Under the pieces are notes generated by a model. That model ran no database searches, was not told the DNA's origin, and saw only the letters and a program-made list of their open reading frames with translations. 64,000 bases of DNA from Streptococcus mutans (GTDB lineage: Bacteria; Bacillota; Bacilli; Lactobacillales; Streptococcaceae), in the NCBI RefSeq assembly GCF_006739205.1, contig NZ_AP019720.1:1860001-1924000 (forward strand), written 5' to 3'. The position numbers were made by a program, and so were the translations under genes. Positions 7,628 to 16,646 of this stretch are shown piece after piece (position 1 is the stretch's first letter; each line of letters begins with the position of its first letter).

Positions 7628-10069
7628 TTATACAATATCAAATTTTAATTTTTCTTTTTGAATACCTATTTTCAGAGTCTGTCCACTAGCTAGTTTTCCC
7701 GAAAGAATAAGCTCTGCTAACTTATCTTCCACTTCTGTCTGAAGTGTCCGACGCAAAGGACGTGCCCCCATTTCAGCATCATAACCTGCCAGAGCTAAAT
7801 GTTTCAAAGCTGAAGGCTGAAACTTAAGTGTAATCCCCTGATCAGCCAAATGGGCAATCAATGGAGCAACCATAATTTTAACAACATGGCGTATGTCTTC
7901 TTGACCAAGGTTATGAAAGACAACTTTTTCATCAATACGATTAATAAATTCAGGTCGGTAAACCTTTTTTAATTCCTCTAAAATACGACTTTCCATGGCC
8001 TTATAATCCTGGGAAAAGCTTTTAGCTCCAAAACCAACGGTTTTATCATCACGAAGCGCAGTCGCACCCAAATTAGAGGTCATGATAATAATCGTATTTG
8101 AAAAATCAACTTTGCGACCACGGCTATCTGTCAAAACACCATCATCAAGTACTTGAAGTAAGATATTGAAAATATCTGGATGAGCTTTTTCCACCTCATC
8201 AAAAAGAAGAACAGAGTAAGGTTTGTTACGAACCTTTTCCGTCAACTCACCGCCTTCTTCATACCCCACATAGCCCGGAGGAGCTCCATTAAGGCGAGAA
8301 GCTGCAAATTTTTCCATATATTCGCTCATGTCAAAACGAATAAGAGCTGACTCATCATCAAAAAGCACTTCTGCCAAAGCCTTAGCAAGCTCTGTTTTAC
8401 CAACACCTGTCGGCCCCAAAAACATGAAAGAGCCAATGGGACGTTTGCCAACCCGAATTCCGGATTGATTGCGGCGAATAGCACGGCTGATACTGGACAC
8501 CGCATCGTCTTGACCAATTACACGCTTATGTAATTCCCTTTCGAGATTAAGGTACTTTTTACTGTCAGCCTGTGTTAATTTTTTGACAGGGATGCCTGAA
8601 AGTTTGCTGAGAGTAGCTAGGATATCTTCTTCCTTGACTTCAGCTCGTTTTTTAAGTAGAGGCTTCTTCTCCTTTTTCAGCAAACGCTTAGCTAATTGGT
8701 AATCGTTAGTGATAAGAGCATGATCTAAATCTGTCAAATAAGCTGGTGCCTTTTTTTTCACTAAGCCTTGAACAGTTGCACTAGCTTCATCTAAAAGATC
8801 GATAGCCGAATCAGGTAAATTTTTACCACTTAAATAACGATGTGCTCCTTTGACTGCCGCCATTACGGCTGCATCAGAAATAATAACATGATGATAAGTT
8901 TCATAACTCTTCTTTAAACCAAGCAAGATCTGATAAGCTTCTTCTTCACTTGGTTCTTCAATAGTTACCTTAGCAAAACGGCGAGAAAGAGCAGCATCTT
9001 TTTCAATATGCTTTTGATACTCCTCTTGAGTAGTCGCTCCAATCGTTCTAAGACTGCCGCGCGCTAAAGCTGGTTTAAGAATATTAGCAGCATCCAGCGT
9101 ACTATCAATACCACTTCCTGAACCCATAATGGTATGCAGCTCATCAATGAAGAGGACAATGTGACCATCTGCTTCAATGTCTGCAATAATTTGATTCATT
9201 CGTTCCTCAAAATCGCCACGAAAACGAGTCCCTGCAACAACACTCATCATATCGAGCTCTAGTACTTTCATATCTGCCAATTCAAAAGGAACGGCACTAT
9301 CCACAATACGTTGAGCAAGGCCGTAAGCCAAGGCCGTCTTCCCAACACCAGCATCGCCAACTAAAACAGGGTTATTTTTTGTCTTACGGCTTAAAATTTG
9401 AACCATCCGTGAAATTTCTTGTTCACGGCCAATAACAGGTTCTAAACGACCTTGTCTTGCCAACTCCGTCAAATCCCGTGTAAAATCAGCTAGTTCACCT
9501 GTAACGCTAGGTGGCTTCATTAAATCAGAAAAGCTGCTGCTATTTTTGACCTTTTTAGGTTTACGCATTTCAAAGATGGCCTTAATGTCCTCTTTGGAAA
9601 AGCCAGCATAACGTTCAATCACTTTTCGCAGATCCAAAAGACGGATGGACTCTCCATCATCTTTGGCGTGAAAACCAACTAATTCTAAAATGCGAGTCGC
9701 CAAAAGATTAGGATTCAGTAACATAGCAAAGAGAACATGTTCTGTGCCGACTTCTTTAGCGTGTGTCACCTGACTAATAGCAGCGGCCTCTGCTAGGGTT
9801 CGTTTTAAAGCATGTGATTGCTCTAAAAGCATAATATCATTACTCGAGGACTTAGGCTTTTTACCAATCGCCAAAATAGCAGCAGCCTGATAATCCTCAA
9901 AACGGACATCTGCTTCAAACTCCGCAAAACTTAAACCAGCCACTGAGGAATCAATCTCTACCATTGCAAGAAGGACATGCCAGCTTTCTAAATAGGAACT
10001 TTCAAAACGAGCTGCTTCAAACTGCGCCAATCGAAAGACTTCCTGCATTTTTAATGAGTAATCGGTCAT
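7628..10069 (-). CDS. clpC: ClpC AAA+ unfoldase (Clp protease ATPase subunit)
   Basis: An 813-residue two-ring AAA+ ATPase that unfolds substrates for ClpP. It has an N-terminal Clp_N domain (about 1-150), Walker A1 GDAGVGKT (238-245), Walker B1 VLFIDE (303-308), a short middle region (about 430-490), Walker A2 GPTGVGKT (550-557) and a D2 small domain at the end. A VGF tripeptide in the D2 ring (DKTVGFG) is a plausible ClpP-docking loop. Its ATG overlaps the ctsR stop by four bases, so the two form an operon controlled by the CtsR box upstream. The mcsA/mcsB genes found between ctsR and clpC in bacilli are absent, as usual in streptococci. Confidence 0.93.
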   Translation of the reverse strand: MTDYSLKMQEVFRLAQFEAARFESSYLESWHVLLAMVEIDSSVAGLSFAEFEADVRFEDYQAAAILAIGKKPKSSSNDIMLLEQSHALKRTLAEAAAISQVTHAKEVGTEHVLFAMLLNPNLLATRILELVGFHAKDDGESIRLLDLRKVIERYAGFSKEDIKAIFEMRKPKKVKNSSSFSDLMKPPSVTGELADFTRDLTELARQGRLEPVIGREQEISRMVQILSRKTKNNPVLVGDAGVGKTALAYGLAQRIVDSAVPFELADMKVLELDMMSVVAGTRFRGDFEERMNQIIADIEADGHIVLFIDELHTIMGSGSGIDSTLDAANILKPALARGSLRTIGATTQEEYQKHIEKDAALSRRFAKVTIEEPSEEEAYQILLGLKKSYETYHHVIISDAAVMAAVKGAHRYLSGKNLPDSAIDLLDEASATVQGLVKKKAPAYLTDLDHALITNDYQLAKRLLKKEKKPLLKKRAEVKEEDILATLSKLSGIPVKKLTQADSKKYLNLERELHKRVIGQDDAVSSISRAIRRNQSGIRVGKRPIGSFMFLGPTGVGKTELAKALAEVLFDDESALIRFDMSEYMEKFAASRLNGAPPGYVGYEEGGELTEKVRNKPYSVLLFDEVEKAHPDIFNILLQVLDDGVLTDSRGRKVDFSNTIIIMTSNLGATALRDDKTVGFGAKSFSQDYKAMESRILEELKKVYRPEFINRIDEKVVFHNLGQEDIRHVVKIMVAPLIAHLADQGITLKFQPSALKHLALAGYDAEMGARPLRRTLQTEVEDKLAELILSGKLASGQTLKIGIQKEKLKFDIV

Positions 10070-10530
10070 AGATGGTATCCTTTTCTATCTAAACGTTGTA
10101 ATATTTTGCGAAGCATACGGGCACGAATTCGAGAGCTCTCTTCTCCAAGAACATCATCTCCTGAACTCGCCAAAATAATATTCCCTTCACGCTCGCTAAT
10201 AATTTTCTCATCAAAGAGAAGTTGAATAATATCTGTAAAAACTTGCTCGCTAATTTGTTCACCAATAGTCGCTTCTAAATCATTGAGCATCTGGTGTTGG
10301 TCTGAAAAACGGATTTTAGCAATCCTAATATAACCGCCACCACCACGTTTGCTCTCAACGGCATAACCACGGCTCTCTGTGAAACGCGTCTTAATGACAT
10401 AATTAATCTGACTGGGAACAACACTAAAATTATCTGCCAGAACACTTCTTTTGATTTCCGCGAAGCCCGACTGTGCTAAGATTTTTTTAATATATTCTTC
10501 AATACTGTCTGAAGTATTTTTTGACGTCAT
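10066..10530 (-). CDS. ctsR: CtsR heat-shock repressor
   Basis: A 154-residue winged-helix repressor. It has the conserved N-terminal DNA-binding part (SDSIEEYIKKIL to SQINYVIKTRFTESRGYAVESKRGGGGYIRI) with the glycine-rich wing GGGGY near residue 64 that senses heat in CtsR. CtsR blocks clp and chaperone genes until stress. It is first in the ctsR-clpC operon and its own promoter carries a matching heptad operator, so autorepression is expected. Confidence 0.95.
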   Translation of the reverse strand: MTSKNTSDSIEEYIKKILAQSGFAEIKRSVLADNFSVVPSQINYVIKTRFTESRGYAVESKRGGGGYIRIAKIRFSDQHQMLNDLEATIGEQISEQVFTDIIQLLFDEKIISEREGNIILASSGDDVLGEESSRIRARMLRKILQRLDRKGYHL

Positions 10531-10553
10531 GCTTCCAACTCCTTCCCAGTCAC

Positions 10554-10578
10554 TTTGACTATAACTGACCTTATTATA
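10554..10578 (-). promoter_or_regulatory. ctsR promoter with CtsR box
   Basis: On the minus strand a TATAAT -10 box (10573-10578) is followed by GGTCAGT-TAT-AGTCAAA (10554-10570), matching the CtsR direct heptad (A/G)GTCAAA-N3-(A/G)GTCAAA with one base off in the first heptad. The box sits right over the expected start of transcription. Confidence 0.8.
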
Positions 10579-10727
10579 TCGAAAATTTGTTTTTTTGGAA
10601 AGCCAAAGGAAATCTAGTTTTAAAAAATATGTCGTTTACTGATTCATATTTTGGATAAAAAGTCTACCATGTACTTTACAACAAAGTATAAAGAATTTAA
10701 ATCTTTAAAAGTTTAAAACAGTACAAT

Positions 10728-10808
10728 AAAAACGACTTTCAGTAACAGCACTCTAATGTTAGAGACAACATTCTAACTTTGGAGTACTGTTCAAAAAGTC
10801 GCTTTTTA
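10728..10808 (-). terminator. rpsB-tsf operon terminator
   Basis: A long imperfect hairpin with outer arms AAAAACGACTTT and AAAGTCGCTTTTT and an inner stem around CTCTAATGTT/AACATTCTAA. It ends in a T-run on the minus strand, directly after the tsf stop. Confidence 0.8.
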
Positions 10809-10810
10809 TT

Positions 10811-11857
10811 TTATTTATTAAGAGCAGCTGCCATGGTTGCAGCAACTTCATTTTCAAAATCGTTAGCTGCTTTTTCAATACCTTCGCCGACCTCAAAACG
10901 AACAAAGCTAATCACTTTCCCATTTACGGATTCCATATAAGCTTCAACAGTCTTACTGTCATCCATAATGTAAACTTGTGATAACAAAGTATATTGTTGG
11001 TCAACCTTCGTATTGTCCAAGAAGAAGCGAGCCATTTTACCAGGAATGATTTTATCCCAAATTTTTTCAGGTTTGCCTTCAGCTTTAAGCTCTGCCTTGA
11101 TATCTTCTTCAGCTTGAGCAACGACTTCATCAGTTAATTGACCTTGTGAACCGTATTTAAGAAGCGGAAGAGCTGGTTTATCAACCATAGCGCGGCTTTC
11201 ATTATCTTGTTCAATTTTATGGTTCATTTGAGCCAATTCATCATGAATAAATTCTTCGCTCAATTCTTTGTATGAAAGAACACTTGGGTTCATTGCAGCA
11301 ACATGCATGGCAAGTTGTTTGGCAAGAGCTTCATCCGTATTTTCACCTTCAAGGACCGTGACAACGCCAATCTTACCACCATTATGCTGGTAGGCACCGA
11401 AAACTTGTTTATCAGCTTTTTCAACAAGAGCAAAACGGCGGAAAGAAATTTTTTCTCCAATGGTTGCTGTTGCATTGACATAAGCAGCCTCTAAAGTATC
11501 TCCAGCTGCTGTTTTTAAAGCAAGGGCTTCTTCATTGTTAGCAGGTTTACCTTCAGCGATAACTTTAGCTGTTTCATTGACTAAGTCAACAAATTGAGCA
11601 TTTTTAGCAACAAAATCGGTTTCGGCATTAACTTCCACAATAGCGGCAACATTGCCATCAACATAAACACTTGTTAAACCTTCAGCGGCAACACGGTCAG
11701 CTTTTTTAGCTGCTTTGGCCATACCTTTTTCGCGAAGAAGTTCAACTGCTTTTTCCATATCGCCTTCAACTTCAACCAAGGCTTTTTTGGCGTCCATGAC
11801 ACCAGCACCAGTTTTTTCACGCAATTCCTTAACAAGAGCTGCAGTAATATTTGCCAT
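10811..11857 (-). CDS. tsf: Elongation factor Ts
   Basis: A 348-residue protein with the EF-Ts N-terminal UBA-like module ([21 protein letters not shown]), the TDFVAKN motif (about residues 80-86) that contacts EF-Tu, and the two-part core domain. EF-Ts recycles EF-Tu-GDP to EF-Tu-GTP. It lies 66 bases after rpsB, same strand, with GGAGG before the ATG. The shared promoter is upstream of rpsB and the operon ends at the hairpin below its stop. Confidence 0.96.
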   Translation of the reverse strand: MANITAALVKELREKTGAGVMDAKKALVEVEGDMEKAVELLREKGMAKAAKKADRVAAEGLTSVYVDGNVAAIVEVNAETDFVAKNAQFVDLVNETAKVIAEGKPANNEEALALKTAAGDTLEAAYVNATATIGEKISFRRFALVEKADKQVFGAYQHNGGKIGVVTVLEGENTDEALAKQLAMHVAAMNPSVLSYKELSEEFIHDELAQMNHKIEQDNESRAMVDKPALPLLKYGSQGQLTDEVVAQAEEDIKAELKAEGKPEKIWDKIIPGKMARFFLDNTKVDQQYTLLSQVYIMDDSKTVEAYMESVNGKVISFVRFEVGEGIEKAANDFENEVAATMAAALNK

Positions 11858-11923
11858 GATAATTCCTCCAAATTTTAATAAAAAGGGAGGGCTTAGCCCT
11901 GCCCTTTAGGATTTTTTCAATCA

Positions 11924-12709
11924 TTAATTTTCGTTTGCGCCTTCAACAACTTCAACAATTTCTTCAATTGAATCTGCTTGTGTTTCTCCAGCTGCAAGTT
12001 CTGCTTCAACAGCTTCAACACTGTCTTCACCTTGACGACCTTCAATCACAGCATCAGCTAATTTGCTGGTAATCAATTTAACGGCGCGGATCGCATCGTC
12101 ATTTGCTGGGATAATAACATCAATATCGTCTGGATCAGCATTAGTATCAACCATAGCGACAACTGGAATTCCAAGTTTCTTAGCTTCTTTAACTGCAATT
12201 TGTTCTTTGTGCGGATCAACGATGTAGATAATATCTGGAATACGAGGCATATCTTCGATACCACCCAAGAATTTTTCAAGACGCGCACGTTGCTTATTAA
12301 GAAGAGCAACTTCTTTTTTAGGAAGAACATCAAAAATACCATCAACTTCCATTTGTTTGATTTCTTTCAAACGTGCGATACGTTTTTGAATTGTATCCCA
12401 GTTTGTCAAAGTCCCACCCAACCAGCGGTGGTTGATATAGTATTGACCAGCACGTTCTGCCTCTTCTTTAATCGCTTCAGAAGCTTGTTTTTTCGTACCA
12501 ACAAACAAGATAACAGCATCATTTGCTGCAGCATCACGAACGAAGTCGTAAGCTTGATCAGCTAATTTTACAGTTTGTTGAAGGTCAATAACGTGAATTC
12601 CATTACGTTCTGTGAAGATGTACTTAGCCATCTTAGGATTCCAACGACGCGTTTGGTGACCAAAGTGCACACCAGCCTCGAGGAGTTGTTTCATTGAAAT
12701 AACTGCCAT
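11924..12709 (-). CDS. rpsB: 30S ribosomal protein S2
   Basis: A 261-residue protein starting [26 protein letters not shown], the S2 signature, with [11 protein letters not shown] and the acidic C-terminal tail typical of Firmicute S2. S2 joins the small subunit late and bridges head and body. It is first in the rpsB-tsf operon, with a consensus-like promoter about 120 bases upstream. Confidence 0.97.
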   Translation of the reverse strand: MAVISMKQLLEAGVHFGHQTRRWNPKMAKYIFTERNGIHVIDLQQTVKLADQAYDFVRDAAANDAVILFVGTKKQASEAIKEEAERAGQYYINHRWLGGTLTNWDTIQKRIARLKEIKQMEVDGIFDVLPKKEVALLNKQRARLEKFLGGIEDMPRIPDIIYIVDPHKEQIAVKEAKKLGIPVVAMVDTNADPDDIDVIIPANDDAIRAVKLITSKLADAVIEGRQGEDSVEAVEAELAAGETQADSIEEIVEVVEGANEN

Positions 12710-12828
12710 GAGTATTTCTCCTTTTATGTTTTTTTGCCTCTCTCAGACTTCAACTTGCAATCTAACCCAAAAGGCAACGAGATCACAATTCATCTAAGAT
12801 GAGTATTTGCTGCTTACACAGCTCTATT

Positions 12829-12857
12829 AGCATAACAAAAAAATTGAATTTTGACAA
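12829..12857 (-). promoter_or_regulatory. rpsB-tsf promoter
   Basis: Minus-strand TTGTCA (12852-12857), a 17-base spacer and TATGCT (12829-12834). The leader would be about 110 bases. Confidence 0.7.
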
Positions 12858-12898
12858 GTCCGTTTATTATTACTGCATACAGATTAAATACTTTTTTA

Positions 12899-14752
12899 TT
12901 AGCTTATTTTTTGCTTTAGATTTTCATCAACATACTGTCTGATTTTCTTCGAACATAGGATGATAGTTTCTCCTATTTTAGATAAAACCATCCATAATTG
13001 CTGTCGAACCTTCCTAGGAAGCCAAGCTAGAATTTCTATAGTGTATCCAATACACTGTACAAATGTCTTTTTGTAAGCTATTTGAACATGTCCTGAATGT
13101 GATACAGAAATCGTAGCAAAACCATTATATAAGGCTTTTTCTGTCACCTTAGGTTTTTTGGCCTTAGAATATTGAGCTAGCTCTTCTTTCGATAATTTTT
13201 GATAGATTATTTTAGGCTGTGTTCCGACAGCTTTGTCGCTATAGTACGCTTTATAACCCTTATACCAAATTCTCGGTACAACAATTGTCTGAGGTTGATT
13301 GCTTTTAAGCGAAACATCAAATTCTAAATCATTATATTTTTGCCGAACATTCTCAATAACTACCTCCTGCTGATTATAAAGAAACTGATTGAGGCTTAAA
13401 CCATTTCGCATATCATCATGATTGACAGAAAGGTTGAGATATTCATCTCCACTAGTATCATAAGATAGCTGAAGCGGATTTTTAAATGCCTTTACAGCAA
13501 AGGTATTGGTGTTTTTTAAATATTCTATACTTTCTCGATATTCTTCATAACTATATTTATAAGGCTGTGTTACTATATAATAACCAAATTGAAAGATACA
13601 GATTGAAATAACAAGGTATTTATTAAAAGAAATACACGCTGCCATCAAGACGTATATTGGAAGAAAATACACCAATCTATTTGTATATTGAAAAACACCT
13701 AAAAAACTATACTTTAATATTTTCCACGGAATTAATGTAGTGGTTGAGAAAAGCAATAAGAGTGACATCAAAATAAGCTTTCGAGAAACGCTTTTAATCC
13801 AAAAACTAGATACCAATCCTATAACGATAATAACTATAGCAATTGGAAATTGATAGTTGATAATAGCATCTCCAACACTATTTGGAAGCATTAAAATCTT
13901 AGCTGGAAATGGAAAATCTCTTATTATCCAAGATACAAAAAAAGTTTGAGATTGAGTTTGCTCTACATATTGAAAAATATAGCCACTAGTCATAATAAGA
14001 CCTATAACTAAAGACAAGGAGAATGAAAAAAGTTTTTGTCGTGTTAGCTGGTTACTATTTAATAATACAAATATAGCAGAAGCAATTCCTAGCACTATTG
14101 TTGATATCACATGTGTTTGAATGAGCAAAGATATAACTGCCGCTAGCAACATAGGATTGTAGCGTTCACTATATATGACCTTATACAGGCTATAAAATAA
14201 TAATGGTATCAAAGGAATAGCAGCCACCATCCCATATCCAAAAAATGGTATGGTAATAGGCAGTATCAAGGCAAAAATAAAAGCTCGCTTTTTACTTTTA
14301 CTCATCTGATATAAGGAATAAAAACCTGTCAGAGAGGAACTGTAGATGAGCAGAAAAGCATACACTGAGTATGCAAACGTGGCCGTTTTTGTTGCTAAAA
14401 ATACAAGGGCCGGAATATAAAGCTGCCAATTCCCATAAAACATGGTTACAGCATAGCCAGAGTTATTAGCTATTACATAATTTAAATTAGGGAGCCAGTC
14501 TCCATTTTTTAGAGATTGAGCTAAGCCGACTATTCTAGACATATGAAACGAATAATCATACATCCAGCTACCGCGGTTTATAGAAATATATGATATATAA
14601 GTTATTATTATGGCATAGATTAAAAAAACAATACTATATGATAAATAACTGCTAAGCATTAAAGAATTGTCATTGGAATCGTTACTTGAATTTTTAATTT
14701 CTTTATTGCTTTTTAAATTATCTAAAAAACGTAACCGAAAATCTTTTATCAT
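12899..14752 (-). CDS. Polytopic membrane protein, PTPS-related/YfhO-like glycosyltransferase-type
   Basis: A 617-residue protein with about 11-12 hydrophobic segments between residues 30 and 400, then a soluble extracytoplasmic part (about 410-560) and a last hydrophobic stretch. The first loop has DYSFHMSRIVGLAQSLKNGD followed by NNSGYAVTMFYGNWQLYIPA. This resembles the conserved region of the 6-pyruvoyl-tetrahydropterin-synthase-related membrane family, whose architecture is like GT-C glycosyltransferases. An acidic/His pair after the first membrane helix fits a lipid-linked sugar transferase, but the substrate cannot be told. It is monocistronic. A second, YfhO-type protein with similar layout lies at the right end of the window. 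Confidence 0.6.
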   Translation of the reverse strand: MIKDFRLRFLDNLKSNKEIKNSSNDSNDNSLMLSSYLSYSIVFLIYAIIITYISYISINRGSWMYDYSFHMSRIVGLAQSLKNGDWLPNLNYVIANNSGYAVTMFYGNWQLYIPALVFLATKTATFAYSVYAFLLIYSSSLTGFYSLYQMSKSKKRAFIFALILPITIPFFGYGMVAAIPLIPLLFYSLYKVIYSERYNPMLLAAVISLLIQTHVISTIVLGIASAIFVLLNSNQLTRQKLFSFSLSLVIGLIMTSGYIFQYVEQTQSQTFFVSWIIRDFPFPAKILMLPNSVGDAIINYQFPIAIVIIVIGLVSSFWIKSVSRKLILMSLLLLFSTTTLIPWKILKYSFLGVFQYTNRLVYFLPIYVLMAACISFNKYLVISICIFQFGYYIVTQPYKYSYEEYRESIEYLKNTNTFAVKAFKNPLQLSYDTSGDEYLNLSVNHDDMRNGLSLNQFLYNQQEVVIENVRQKYNDLEFDVSLKSNQPQTIVVPRIWYKGYKAYYSDKAVGTQPKIIYQKLSKEELAQYSKAKKPKVTEKALYNGFATISVSHSGHVQIAYKKTFVQCIGYTIEILAWLPRKVRQQLWMVLSKIGETIILCSKKIRQYVDENLKQKIS

Positions 14753-14989
14753 TTTTCTCCATTGGATCGCTGTAACATTCTCTTCATAACTTTATAATTT
14801 TTATGCAGATGATTGCCAACCTTTCAATCGATTTCCTTATCCGCATCTTGTTCAAGAATTAACTTCTAATATTATAGCACATTATAAAAATTAAAAATGC
14901 TTATTTTAGATTTTATCTGGTTTTTTACCTGTATAATTATAACCGCATTTACCCTATCAGCAATTAAGACGGTAGTGATAGGAAAAAAC

Positions 14990-15018
14990 TTGACCTGACT
15001 GATTTTTTAAGGTAAAAT
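14990..15018 (+). promoter_or_regulatory. tRNA-Cys promoter
   Basis: TTGACC (14990-14995), 17-base spacer, TAAAAT (15013-15018), ending 12 bases before the tRNA. Confidence 0.75.
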
Positions 15019-15030
15019 AAGGAATGTTAT

Positions 15031-15101
15031 GGCGGTATAGCCAAGTGGTAAGGCACGGCTCTGCAAAAGCTTGATCGTCGGTTCAAATCCGTCTACCGCC
15101 T
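15031..15101 (+). tRNA. tRNA-Cys (GCA)
   Basis: A 71-base cloverleaf. The acceptor arm GGCGGTA pairs with TACCGCC (15094-15100), the T-arm GTCGG-TTCAAAT-CCGTC contains TTCAAAT, and the anticodon loop CTGCAAA gives GCA. No CCA is encoded. The first anticodon-stem pair appears to be C-U rather than Watson-Crick. Confidence 0.92.
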
Positions 15102-15106
15102 TTTGT

Positions 15107-15139
15107 AAAAAATCTCCTAGTCCAACTAGGGGATTTTTT
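15107..15139 (+). terminator. tRNA-Cys terminator
   Basis: Stem AAATCTCCTAG/CTAGGGGATTT with a 5-base loop, ending in six T residues, right after the tRNA. Confidence 0.85.
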
Positions 15140-15304
15140 GTATCGAAACGAAATATTTTAAAATAATTGTTATTTTTGTCCTCAAACAGTAATCAAAATG
15201 ATAAAATAAGTAATAGAAAGATGTTACTGTAAACAAGCCTATTTTAAGCTCTACAGAATTCAAGATTATTTCTTTTATTAACGAACGGAATAAGCTTTAA
15301 AAGA

Positions 15305-15386
15305 GGCTTCTCGCTGTGAGAAAAGGTGACAGAACCGTTGATGTTTCTGCCACTTGGAAGAGTTTCAAATCTTAGGTATGGAATTT
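15305..15386 (+). repeat. Dispersed intergenic hairpin element, copy 1
   Basis: This stretch is clearly related (roughly 75% by eye, one small indel) to 57839-57922 at the right edge of the accessory island. Both copies have the core GTGRYAGAA...TTYYTGCCACT able to fold as a hairpin, then GGAAGA and an ATGGAATT block. It sits in the 406-base gap between tRNA-Cys and the S66 peptidase gene. Apart from this element and the tRNA terminator the gap shows no gene. Confidence 0.5.
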
Positions 15387-15545
15387 CAAAAGAAGTCGCT
15401 ACTGTTCTTATCATCTAAGGAAAGCCTTAAAAGAAGATTTTCTTGAATCTGTATAGAGACCTTTTAATACTGTTGAAAAACATTGCTAACAATAACCTAG
15501 AAAAAATGTCACATTTAGGGGATTACTTATGGGGAGGAAAGATGA

Positions 15546-16502
15546 ATGAAAAAACTAACATATGGTGATCATATCAGAGTGCTTAGTCCATCAAATTCTA
15601 TTGAAAGTTTAGGTGGATTCAATGCCAATTTATCGGCTAAGAGAAGACTTGAAAAGTTAGGCTTTACAGTTTCTTTTTCTAATAACTATATGGAAAATGA
15701 TCTGCTCAATTCCAGTTCTATCGCCAGCCGTGTTTCTGATATTCATGACGCTTTCAGAGAAGAACATGTCAATGCCATTCTCTCAACAATCGGTGGTTTT
15801 AATGCTAATGAAATCTTACCTTATTTGGACTATAAACTCATTAAAAGTCACCCTAAAATTATCTGTGGTTATTCAGATACAACGGCTCTTTTAAATGCGA
15901 TTTATGCCAAAACTGGAATGGAAACTTACATGGGACCGTCTTACTCTAGTTTTAAGATGGAAGAAGGTCAGGACTATCAAAGCAGAATGTGGCTAAATGC
16001 CGTTACTAGACACATTTACAACTTAGTCCCTAGTGATAAATGGTCCAGCGACCCTTGGTACGATCCTAGCCAACCACGTCATTTTATGCCTACAGAATGG
16101 AAAATTTATAATAATGGCAAGGCTGAAGGGATAGCCATCGGCGGCCATTTAGCCACCTTTGGTCTTCTACGTGGAACTGAATTTGCTCCTAATCCTGAAA
16201 ATTATATCCTTTTCTTAGAGGGATCTGAAGAAGAAAATCCTACCGAAATTTCTCGCCATTTAGCTGCTGTCCTACAAACCTACTCTAATCCTCAAGCCAT
16301 TATTTTTGGACGTTTTCCAAAAGAGTGTCAAATGACCGAGAAAATTTGGCATTTCATCCTTGATAAACATCCTGTTCTAAAACAAATTCCAGTCATGTAT
16401 GACCTTGATTTTGCTCATACACAGCCTTTGTTTACCTTTACTATCGGCGCTAAGGTCACTATTGATACCATTTCCAGAGCTATTCAATTTAAAACAACAT
16501 AA
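15546..16502 (+). CDS. S66-family LD-carboxypeptidase / MccF-like serine peptidase
   Basis: A 318-residue protein of the S66 family, whose members cleave L,D-peptide bonds in cell-wall turnover or, as MccF, inactivate microcin-type peptide antibiotics. The nucleophilic Ser lies in ICGYSDTTALL (about residue 112); the charge-relay Glu and His lie in the C-terminal domain (LEGSEEE near 223-229 and a later His). The strong GGAGG at 15534-15538 sets this ATG rather than the out-of-frame ATG four bases earlier. It is monocistronic and ends at a strong hairpin. A self-immunity or wall role cannot be decided from sequence. Confidence 0.82.
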   Translation: MKKLTYGDHIRVLSPSNSIESLGGFNANLSAKRRLEKLGFTVSFSNNYMENDLLNSSSIASRVSDIHDAFREEHVNAILSTIGGFNANEILPYLDYKLIKSHPKIICGYSDTTALLNAIYAKTGMETYMGPSYSSFKMEEGQDYQSRMWLNAVTRHIYNLVPSDKWSSDPWYDPSQPRHFMPTEWKIYNNGKAEGIAIGGHLATFGLLRGTEFAPNPENYILFLEGSEEENPTEISRHLAAVLQTYSNPQAIIFGRFPKECQMTEKIWHFILDKHPVLKQIPVMYDLDFAHTQPLFTFTIGAKVTIDTISRAIQFKTT

Positions 16503-16554
16503 ATTAAGATTGAATTAGAACAAATTTTGTCTAATCGGTTATCTAGTGTCAATG

Positions 16555-16592
16555 AAAAAACGCTTGAATTAAAATTTTCAAGCGTTTTATTT
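16555..16592. terminator. Bidirectional terminator between S66 peptidase gene and pepO
   Basis: A 12-bp perfect stem AAAACGCTTGAA (16557-16568) / TTCAAGCGTTTT (16577-16588), with T-rich flanks on both strands, between two convergent genes. Confidence 0.85.
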
Positions 16593-16646
16593 TAGATTTT
16601 TAATATAATAAAGCGAGTTAACACATCATAAATATAAACTAGATAT

